From Anaerovibrio sp. (GTDB lineage: Bacteria; Bacillota; Negativicutes; Selenomonadales; Selenomonadaceae), in the NCBI GenBank assembly GCA_016302095.1, contig JAEDOE010000085.1, positions 1-5,879 on the forward strand: 5,879 nt of DNA. The letters run 5' to 3'. The position numbers were made by a program, and so were the translations under genes. Position 1 is the stretch's first letter, and the number at the start of each line of letters is the position of its first letter. Shown here one piece after another: positions 1 through 5,472 of the stretch. The notes beneath the pieces are model-generated. The model saw only the letters and a program-made list of their open reading frames with translations, was not told the DNA's origin and did not search any database.

Positions 1-582
1 AAGGTGTTCCTGGATGCTGTCAAGCAGAATGTGCTGGACAATCCCAAGGTGCTGCGCATGGCTACCTACGATACGGACAGGGAGATAGCCTACTATGCAG
101 TGTCCATGATTTCCGGGCATATTGAGGAGCTGGAGGGACAGCTGGCAGAGCTGGAGTCTGTGCTGCAGCAGGATGCGGCGCCGGAAAAGGTCAGGGAGTA
201 TGCAGGCCTTTTGGCGGATTATCTGTCCCAGGATTTTGTGGATGCCCTTACCAAGAAGGAAAAGGGCAGGATTTATGTGGAGGTTCTGGCCAGGCTTTTG
301 CAGGAGGAACCTGAGAATGATGAGTATATGCAGGCAAAAATCAATCAGGAAATTCTTTTGGAGGATTATGGCGAGGCTGAAAGGGATTGCCATAGTTTTC
401 AGCAGGCATTTCCTGACCGGGAGGAGCCGTATATTCTCTACATGAAGCTGTATCACGCCATGAGGCAGCCGGAGCTGATGGAGAAAAAGCTGGCAGAGCT
501 GAAGGGAAGCCGGGCAAGGCTGTCACCGGAGGCTCTGCGGATTTTGCGTTACTGGGGAGGGGCGTTCCGTGAAGGGCTTTAA
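1..582 (+). CDS. pelE: PelE-like TPR protein, 3' part (5' end outside window)
   Basis: The frame is open from base 1 (193 codons visible, stop TAA at 580-582), so the true start lies upstream; a GTG at 4 is available but nothing marks it as a start. PelE is a membrane-anchored TPR protein that binds PelD and helps assemble the inner-membrane Pel synthase with PelF and PelG. Seen here: a purely helical, soluble C-terminal part with no membrane segment, a charged D-x-D-x-E-x-A-x-Y-Y-A stretch at visible residues 24-33, then Glu/Leu-rich helices and, from about residue 90, paired helices with the look of degenerate TPRs ending in a Leu/Arg-rich helix. The N-terminal membrane helices expected of the family would lie outside the window. 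It overlaps the next gene by 14 bases. The name rests mainly on position directly before pelA(DA)-pelF-pelG plus the TPR character; the sequence alone would only justify a TPR protein. Confidence 0.72.
   Translation, partial: KVFLDAVKQNVLDNPKVLRMATYDTDREIAYYAVSMISGHIEELEGQLAELESVLQQDAAPEKVREYAGLLADYLSQDFVDALTKKEKGRIYVEVLARLLQEEPENDEYMQAKINQEILLEDYGEAERDCHSFQQAFPDREEPYILYMKLYHAMRQPELMEKKLAELKGSRARLSPEALRILRYWGGAFREGL
554..571 (+). promoter_or_regulatory. Ribosome binding site deciding the GTG start of pelA(DA)
   Basis: GGGGAGGGG at 554-562, with the core GGAGG at 556-560, lies 8 bases before a GTG at 569-571. This decides the start: the encoded N-terminus (Lys-rich, then a hydrophobic helix) is what a membrane-anchored protein needs, and there is no ATG nearby that would keep that helix. 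The site lies inside the end of pelE. Confidence 0.75.
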
Positions 583-2389
583 AAAGGAAATATGGGTGAC
601 GTTTTTTATTGTGGCGGCACTGGGCATCTTTTTTCAGCTGAACCGCCTGGATGCCTTTCTGCACATCAATCCCTGGAGCAATAACACCTCTATGGGAGAG
701 GCGGCAGGCAAAGAGGACTATGCCGGGCTGCCCAGGGAAAGGGTGCTGGTCATCTATGATGCCGGCGAGGTGCAGAGCGTGCTGCGGCGGCACATGATCG
801 AGAAAATCCTGACGGAGCAGAAGAAGGAGGCTGTGCGGCTGCCCCTGCATGAGGCTGGGGGGCTGCCGGAGGCTTTTGACGGTATCGTGGTGGCCACTAA
901 CAGGCTGAAGGATATCCCCTGCCTGCCGGAAATCGAGCAGTATGTGGCAGAGGGGGGCACGGTGCTGGTGCTGAGCCAGCTGCAGGATGACCTGCTGACG
1001 GACAGCCTCCGGCAGAAGCTGGGTGTCCTGTCCGTGGGGCAGGAGCACAATGCCTATGGTGTCAGGGTGCCGGGCAGCATGTATATAGGCCTGCAGGGCT
1101 TCGGCTTTGATTCTGCCGTCTACAGCACCTCCATTGCGGAGGTGAGGCTTTTGCCTGAGTCGGAGGTGGAGGTGACCTCTGCTGACGGGCAGCCTGTGGT
1201 CTGGTCCCACAGGGACGGCAAGGGCAGGTATTTTGTCTGCAACAAGCGGGAGCGTGACGACAAGAACAGCTATGGCATGTATACCGCCATGCTGGGGCAG
1301 CTCCATGAGGATTATGTCTATCCTGTGATGAACATGAAGCTGTACTTTATTGATGATTTTCCTTCGCCGGTGCCGGAGGGGAAGTTTGAGCGGATTTATC
1401 AGGAAACAGGCATGAACACGGCGGATTTTTATCGCAAGCTGTGGTGGCCGGAGATGCTCAACAATGGTGAAAAGTACAACGTAAAATATACCGGGCTGGT
1501 GATTGAGACCTATGGCAACCAGGTGAAGGGGGAGTTTGCTCCCCTGTCTGACGGCTCGGCGCGGCTGGGGCTGATTGTCTACGGCAGGGAGCTTCTGAAG
1601 GCCGGGGGAGAGCTGGGCATTCACGGCTACAACCACCAGTCCCTGGCACCTGCGGGCTACGGTCAGGACCATCTGGGCTACAATACCTGGGAGAGCCAGG
1701 CGGATATGGAGGAATCCCTGCAGGAGCTGAAGCGTTATATTGAGGAGGTCTATCCGGGCTATGAGATTCATTCCTATGTGCCACCTTCCAATATTCTCAG
1801 CCCGGAGGGAAAAAAGGCTTTGAAGAATGTTTTCCCAAATCTCAGGGTGTATGCTTCTTTGTATAACGGCTTGGCAACGTCCAAGAAGTATTTTCAGAAT
1901 TTCCGGGTAAATGAGGACGGCACCTGCGAGATTCCCCGGGTGTCCTCAGGCTATGCGCCTCTGCCGGAGGATATCTGGGAAAATTATAACGTGATAAACT
2001 ACAACGGCGTGTTTTCACATTTTGTGCATCCTGACGAGATGTTCTATGAGGAAAGCCAGAACCTGACCTGGGCGATTATGAAAAAGGGCATGGGGGATTT
2101 TCTTTATGATGTGAACAGCCGCTTCGGGTGGCTGGAGCCTGCCACTGCTTCCGAGGGGGCGGATATTATGGAGAATTATTTTGCCATGGATTACCGGCTG
2201 GAGCGCAGCCCGGAGGGGCTGAAAATCCACTGCTGGAATTTCAGCCGCCCTGTGACCTTTATCCTGCGGAGCCGCAAGGGGATTGTGTCCGTGCAGGGAG
2301 GCAGGGTGCAGAAGGTGCAGGATGATGCCTATGTGCTGACTGTGGAGCAGCCGGAATTTGCCGTGGAATGGGCAGGTGAACAGCAATGA
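569..2389 (+). CDS. pelA: Membrane-anchored DUF2194 polysaccharide deacetylase, Gram-positive PelA deacetylase type
   Basis: 606 residues. In Pel systems this enzyme removes N-acetyl groups from the hexosamine polymer outside the membrane, giving it positive charge. Residues 8-25 form one hydrophobic helix after a Lys-rich N-terminus, read as an uncleaved anchor. Residues about 55-250 look like an alpha/beta, Rossmann- or amidotransferase-like domain (R-V-L-V-I-Y-D at 58-64, A-E-G-G-T-V-L-V-L at 127-135). From about 255 a NodB-like deacetylase domain follows: F-I-D-D-F-P at 260-265 (Asp262 probable base, Asp263 metal), G-I-H-G-Y-N-H-Q-S at 350-358 (His352 and His356, metal), V-P-P-S-N at 404-408, and S-H-F-V-H-P at 483-488 (a His near the active site). 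The C-terminal ~70 residues look like a small beta domain. The glycoside hydrolase half of Pseudomonas PelA is absent, as in Gram-positive pel clusters. It overlaps pelE by 14 bases and pelF by 4 (ATGA). Motif assignments are mine by eye; the family call is firm because of pelF and pelG next door. Confidence 0.87.
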   Translation: MKGFKKEIWVTFFIVAALGIFFQLNRLDAFLHINPWSNNTSMGEAAGKEDYAGLPRERVLVIYDAGEVQSVLRRHMIEKILTEQKKEAVRLPLHEAGGLPEAFDGIVVATNRLKDIPCLPEIEQYVAEGGTVLVLSQLQDDLLTDSLRQKLGVLSVGQEHNAYGVRVPGSMYIGLQGFGFDSAVYSTSIAEVRLLPESEVEVTSADGQPVVWSHRDGKGRYFVCNKRERDDKNSYGMYTAMLGQLHEDYVYPVMNMKLYFIDDFPSPVPEGKFERIYQETGMNTADFYRKLWWPEMLNNGEKYNVKYTGLVIETYGNQVKGEFAPLSDGSARLGLIVYGRELLKAGGELGIHGYNHQSLAPAGYGQDHLGYNTWESQADMEESLQELKRYIEEVYPGYEIHSYVPPSNILSPEGKKALKNVFPNLRVYASLYNGLATSKKYFQNFRVNEDGTCEIPRVSSGYAPLPEDIWENYNVINYNGVFSHFVHPDEMFYEESQNLTWAIMKKGMGDFLYDVNSRFGWLEPATASEGADIMENYFAMDYRLERSPEGLKIHCWNFSRPVTFILRSRKGIVSVQGGRVQKVQDDAYVLTVEQPEFAVEWAGEQQ

Positions 2390-3816
2390 GGATATGTTTG
2401 TTGGTGGAAGGCTCCTATCCCTATGTGGTGGGGGGCGTGTCTTCCTGGATACAGATGCTGATGGAGGGCTTTCCTGAGTATGAGTTCTTTATCTACGCCC
2501 TGGGGGCGGAGGCAAAGGACAGGGGAAAGTATAAATACAAGTTTCCGGCAAATATGACGGGGATTCAGGAGGTTTTTCTGGATGAAATCCTCAGCTGCCG
2601 GTCTCCCTCCTTGCAGGAGAATATTTTGTCTGAGGCGGAAAGGCGCTACATCTATGAACTGGTTATGGGGGAGAAGCCTATTGATATAGGGGCGATGGCG
2701 GAGATTTTCCAGCACAAGGGCAAAATCCGCAGCCCCCTGGCGATTTTTATGAGCAGTGATTTTTTTGATATTATCAGCCAGGTGTACAGGAGCAGGTACA
2801 GCTATCTGCCCTTTACGGATTTTTTCTGGACTATGCGCTCTATGCTGCTGCCGCTGTTTTATTTTCTCCATCAGCCCCTGCCGGAGGCGGATGTGTATCA
2901 CAGCGTGGCAACAGGGTACTGCGGCATTATCGGCAGCCTGGCGGCAAATGTGCAGAAAAAGCCGTTTCTGATTACGGAGCACGGCATTTATTCTAGGGAG
3001 CGGGAGACGGAAATCGTCAAGTGCGGCTGGGCCAAGGGTGATTTCAAGTCCGTGTGGATTCAGTATTTTTATAATATTGCCAAGCTTGCCTACCGCTCAG
3101 CGGACATGGTGGTGACGCTTTTTGAGCAGAATGCTGTCATTGAGCAGGAGCTGGGCTGCGACCCGGCAAAGATAAGGATTGTGCCCAATGGCGTCCGCAT
3201 GGAAAGGTTCCGGCATATCGGGGAGCTGCAGCGGCATGAGGGCCCTCTGGTGATTGGGGGCGTGGTCAGGGTGGTGCCTATCAAGGATATCATCACCATG
3301 CTGCGGGCGTTCCTGCTGGTGCAGCAGGCTTTTCCTGATGCGGTGCTGAAGGTTATCGGCCCCTACGGGGAGGACAAGGAATACTATGAGATGTGCCGCC
3401 AGACGGTGGAGACATTGCAGCTACGGAATGTGGAGTTTACGGGCTCTGTGAATGTGGCGGAGTACCTGCCAAAGCTGGATATCATGGTGCTGTCCAGCAT
3501 CAGCGAGGGGCAGCCCCTGGCGGTGCTGGAGGGGCAGGCGGCAAGGCGTCCCTTCGTGACTACCAATGTGGGCTGCTGCCGGGAGCTTATCTACGGCGCT
3601 ACCGGGGATGAGCTGGGCACTGCCGGTGCCGTGGTGGCACCGATGGATTACCGCCAGATGGCCAAGGAAATCATCCGCCTGGGCAGGGATTTTGAGCTTA
3701 GGCGCAGGATGGGCAACATCGGCTATCAGCGGGTGGAGAATGGCTATACTTATGAGAATTTTATCAGCTCTTATCGGGAGATTTATGGCAAGTATGAGAG
3801 GTCAGGAGATTTGTGA
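2386..3816 (+). CDS. pelF: GT4-family glycosyltransferase PelF
   Basis: 476 residues, close to the usual PelF length of about 500. PelF is the soluble cytosolic glycosyltransferase that polymerises Pel from a UDP-activated N-acetylhexosamine and docks on the PelD/PelE/PelG membrane complex. Seen: the N-terminal PelF hallmark E-G-S-Y-P-Y-V-V-G-G-V-S-S-W at 8-21 (donor-side glycine loop), Y-H-S-V-A-T-G-Y-C-G at 171-180, T-E-H-G-I-Y-S-R-E-R at 197-206, V-P-N-G-V at 266-270, R295 and K300 in R-V-V-P-I-K-D (nucleotide-sugar phosphate contacts in GT4 enzymes), and the retaining-enzyme E-x7-E pair at Glu374 and Glu382 in S-E-G-Q-P-L-A-V-L-E. All key residues are present, so it should be active. No membrane segment is convincing. 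ATG 2386 overlaps the pelA stop (ATGA), with AGGTG at 2374-2378 as ribosome binding site, so translation is probably coupled. Confidence 0.96.
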   Translation: MRICLLVEGSYPYVVGGVSSWIQMLMEGFPEYEFFIYALGAEAKDRGKYKYKFPANMTGIQEVFLDEILSCRSPSLQENILSEAERRYIYELVMGEKPIDIGAMAEIFQHKGKIRSPLAIFMSSDFFDIISQVYRSRYSYLPFTDFFWTMRSMLLPLFYFLHQPLPEADVYHSVATGYCGIIGSLAANVQKKPFLITEHGIYSRERETEIVKCGWAKGDFKSVWIQYFYNIAKLAYRSADMVVTLFEQNAVIEQELGCDPAKIRIVPNGVRMERFRHIGELQRHEGPLVIGGVVRVVPIKDIITMLRAFLLVQQAFPDAVLKVIGPYGEDKEYYEMCRQTVETLQLRNVEFTGSVNVAEYLPKLDIMVLSSISEGQPLAVLEGQAARRPFVTTNVGCCRELIYGATGDELGTAGAVVAPMDYRQMAKEIIRLGRDFELRRRMGNIGYQRVENGYTYENFISSYREIYGKYERSGDL

Positions 3817-3817
3817 G

Positions 3818-3836
3818 AAGTATGAGAAGTGTGAGA
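3818..3836 (+). repeat. Short 9-base tandem repeat in the pelF-pelG gap
   Basis: AAGTATGAG is followed directly by AAGTGTGAG (3818-3835), with a looser third copy behind it, and AAGTATGAGA also occurs at 3790-3799 at the very end of pelF. The repeats fill most of the 39-base gap, just before the pelG ribosome binding site. They may reflect slippage in a purine-rich stretch; no function is evident. Confidence 0.5.
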
Positions 3837-3840
3837 GGAT

Positions 3841-3858
3841 GGAGGTGCAAGGCTGATG
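3841..3858 (+). promoter_or_regulatory. Ribosome binding site and start of pelG
   Basis: GGAGGTG at 3841-3847 lies 8 bases before ATG 3856-3858. It fixes the start, which gives the conserved M-A-G-I-G-F-E-L N-terminus of the PelG family. pelG is the one gene of this set that does not overlap its upstream neighbour. Confidence 0.85.
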
Positions 3859-5313
3859 GCCGGTATCGGATTTGAGCTGAAAAGGCTTTTTGACCGCCGT
3901 ACCCTGACGGGGCAGACTATGGCTTATGGCTATTCTGCTATTATTACGGCAGGTCCCTTTGCCCTTTTGACCTCCATGGTGCTTTTGATTCAGCTGCTGT
4001 TTGTGCAGTACGGGGTGGCAAAGGGGGATGGGCAGCTGTATACTGCCTCGGTGATTTATCCCTTTGTTTTTTCCCAGCTTCTTACCTGCGGCTTTGCCAT
4101 GGTGATTACCAGGTATCTGGCGGACAAGCTCTATCAGGGGGAGTATGAGAATGTGACTGCCTCCTGCTACGGCATTATTTTGCTGGCGCAGCTTCTGGGG
4201 GCGGTGGCGGCGGTGGCTTTTTACTGGGACAAGCCATTGGCTTTTGAATTGAAGCTGGCTACCTATGTGTTCTTTATGGAGATGTCGGCAGTGTGGCTGC
4301 AGGGTGTGTACCTGACGGCCCTGAAGGACTACAAGTCCATTTTCCTCAGCTATGGGGGTGGCGGTGCAGCCAGCGTGCTCCTGGCATGGGGCAACCTGCA
4401 TTTTGCCTTTATGGAGCCGGTGGCAGGCTCCATGGTGGCCATGTGCATTGGCACGGGGCTGATTGTGTGCTGCTTTATGGTGCAGATTGCCAGGTATTTC
4501 GGCTATCCGGCAGAGGGGATGAATTTTGAGTTCCTGCCGTATTTTGAGGTGCACTACAGGCTGTTCGGGGTGGCGTTTTTCTATACCCTGGCTATTTATG
4601 TGGCAAACTTCATTATCTGGAGCGGCCCCTGGGGGGTGACGGTGGCGGATACCTATCTGTATTCCCCCAGGTATGATGTGGTGACCTTTTATGCCTTTTT
4701 GTCCATCCTGCCTACCATGATTATGTTCGTGGTGTCCATGGAGCTGAAATTTTATGAGCAGTATGCGGTGTATTTTACCTATATTACCCAGAAGGGAAAT
4801 TTTCAGGATATTGAGGATGCCCGGAAGGAGCTTCTCTATGCCCTGTGGACGGAGTTCAAGAATATCATGGAGTTTCAGCTGGTGTTCAGCCTGATGTTCC
4901 TGGCGGCAGGGGGCTATCTTTTGTCCATGGGGGGCGTCAGCTATCAGGATGTGAATATCTACAGGATTCTGGTGCTGGGGGCGTTTTTTAATGCCGTGCT
5001 GCAGGTGGTTTATACCCTGCTTCTGTATCTGGAGGACCAGCGGGGGGCCCTGCTGATTGCGGCTGTCTTTCTGGGGGCAAACCTGGTGCTGGGCATGGGC
5101 GGATTGTGGCTGGGGGAGGCAAGCTACGGCTTTACCTTTTTCCTGTCGGCACTTTTGGCCTGTGCTGTGGCGGTTATGAGGCTGCAGCATTTCTGCCAGC
5201 GGATAAGCTATTATGTATTTTGCGGCAGGCCGGTGTTTTTTGAGGCGCCTCACGGGGTGTTCTCCCGGCTGGCGGCGTTTTTGTACAGGGACAGGCAGGA
5301 GAGAAATGCTTGA
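3856..5313 (+). CDS. pelG: Pel exopolysaccharide membrane transporter PelG
   Basis: 485 residues. PelG is a multi-pass membrane protein of the flippase (MATE/PST-like) superfamily that is thought to carry the growing Pel chain across the cytoplasmic membrane together with PelF, PelD and PelE. Seen: the family signature M-A-G-I-G-F-E-L-K-R-L-F at 1-12, then about 12 hydrophobic segments (roughly 24-50, 63-86, 103-124, 132-153, 163-180, 188-210, 236-256, 275-296, 338-357, 368-391, 396-417, 421-441). A longer polar loop lies at about 297-335 in the middle, and a basic cytoplasmic-looking tail follows from 442. P-R-Y-D at 271-274 precedes the eighth segment. Length and layout are normal, with no sign of damage. 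It follows pelF by 39 bases and its last 8 bases overlap a possible small gene. Confidence 0.95.
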   Translation: MAGIGFELKRLFDRRTLTGQTMAYGYSAIITAGPFALLTSMVLLIQLLFVQYGVAKGDGQLYTASVIYPFVFSQLLTCGFAMVITRYLADKLYQGEYENVTASCYGIILLAQLLGAVAAVAFYWDKPLAFELKLATYVFFMEMSAVWLQGVYLTALKDYKSIFLSYGGGGAASVLLAWGNLHFAFMEPVAGSMVAMCIGTGLIVCCFMVQIARYFGYPAEGMNFEFLPYFEVHYRLFGVAFFYTLAIYVANFIIWSGPWGVTVADTYLYSPRYDVVTFYAFLSILPTMIMFVVSMELKFYEQYAVYFTYITQKGNFQDIEDARKELLYALWTEFKNIMEFQLVFSLMFLAAGGYLLSMGGVSYQDVNIYRILVLGAFFNAVLQVVYTLLLYLEDQRGALLIAAVFLGANLVLGMGGLWLGEASYGFTFFLSALLACAVAVMRLQHFCQRISYYVFCGRPVFFEAPHGVFSRLAAFLYRDRQERNA

Positions 5314-5470
5314 TGGCAGGGAATTGGGATGGAATGGATTTGGATGTATAAAATGGACTTGGGATAAAATGGATTTGGATGTATGGGATGGATTCGATGT
5401 ATGGAATGGGTTTGATGGATTTGCCGGGGTTGACGGCAGGTATTTTGCCGGAAAGGAGGGACAGGGCTGA
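5306..5470 (+). CDS. Possible small Trp/Gly/Asp-rich protein of 54 residues
   Basis: ATG 5306 overlaps the end of pelG by 8 bases and has AGGAG at 5297-5301 in front with a 4-base spacer. The stop TGA (5468-5470) overlaps the ATG of the next gene by one base (TGATG), which is the typical form of a coupled operon gene. The peptide has no signal or membrane segment and carries W-N-G-F (9-12), W-D-G-F (27-30) and W-N-G-F (33-36), rich in Asp and Gly. For coding: start and stop spacing, a good ribosome binding site, and an in-frame 18-base duplication whose differences are mostly silent. Against: the larger 35-base repeat here is not a multiple of three, glycine is mostly GGA unlike GGC/GGG in the neighbours, and the opposite strand is also open. 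I do not recognise it. It may equally be a non-coding leader or spacer. Confidence 0.38.
   Translation: MLDGRELGWNGFGCIKWTWDKMDLDVWDGFDVWNGFDGFAGVDGRYFAGKEGQG
5320..5389 (+). repeat. 35-base imperfect tandem repeat downstream of pelG
   Basis: Copy 1 (5320-5354) and copy 2 (5355-5389) match at 27 of the first 30 bases; the longest identical run is 17 bases (AATGGATTTGGATGTAT, at 5333-5349 and 5368-5384). A degenerate third copy can be followed to about 5420. Because 35 is not divisible by three, the two copies read differently in the same frame (G-F-G-C-I versus D-L-D-V-W), so the duplication acted at the DNA level. Confidence 0.8.
5324..5352 (+). promoter_or_regulatory. Candidate internal sigma-A-type promoter
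   Basis: TTGGGA at 5324-5329 (4 of 6 to TTGACA) and TATAAA at 5347-5352 (5 of 6 to TATAAT) are separated by exactly 17 bases. Transcription would start near 5359, about 110 bases before the ATG at 5470. The second repeat copy keeps the TTGGGA but has TATGGG instead of TATAAA, so only the first copy looks usable. The stretch is A/T-richer than its surroundings, which both helps a promoter and raises the chance of a false match. Confidence 0.3.
5378..5413 (+). repeat. 18-base in-frame tandem duplication
   Basis: GATGTATGGGATGGATTC (5378-5395) is followed directly by GATGTATGGAATGGGTTT (5396-5413), identical at 15 of 18 bases. In the frame of the 54-codon reading frame this is D-V-W-D-G-F then D-V-W-N-G-F: two of the three differences are silent and the third is Asp to Asn. 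Confidence 0.7.
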
Positions 5471-5472
5471 TG
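5453..5472 (+). promoter_or_regulatory. Strong ribosome binding site of the last gene
   Basis: AAGGAGG at 5453-5459 is a near-perfect anti-16S match, 10 bases before ATG 5470-5472. It supports 5470 over the in-frame ATG codons at 5476 (16-base spacing) and 5527 (a GAGAGG touches the ATG, with no spacer). Confidence 0.75.

Noticed and set aside
341..1771. A 476-codon open frame on the minus strand across pelE and the deacetylase gene
   Set aside because: The composition is a low-complexity shadow (His, Gln, Leu, Pro) and it lies opposite a well-supported deacetylase with motifs in order.
3624..3642. Perfect 7-base inverted repeat CGGTGCC / GGCACCG with a 5-base loop
   Set aside because: It lies inside the coding part of pelF, has no T-run after it and is short enough to arise by chance in GC-rich sequence; not a terminator.
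3802..5253. A 483-codon open frame on the minus strand, antisense to pelG
   Set aside because: It mirrors the codon bias of pelG. The product is His/Gln-rich without domain structure and there is no operon context; PelG on the plus strand is clearly recognisable.
5213..5470. Longer version of the small frame starting at ATG 5213 (85 codons)
   Set aside because: Its first 31 codons only overlap the pelG C-terminus out of frame, and the ATG lacks a good ribosome binding site. ATG 5306 with AGGAG is the better start.
5314..5470. Intrinsic terminator after pelG
   Set aside because: No stem-loop followed by T residues was found in this interval, so transcription probably continues into the gene at 5470.
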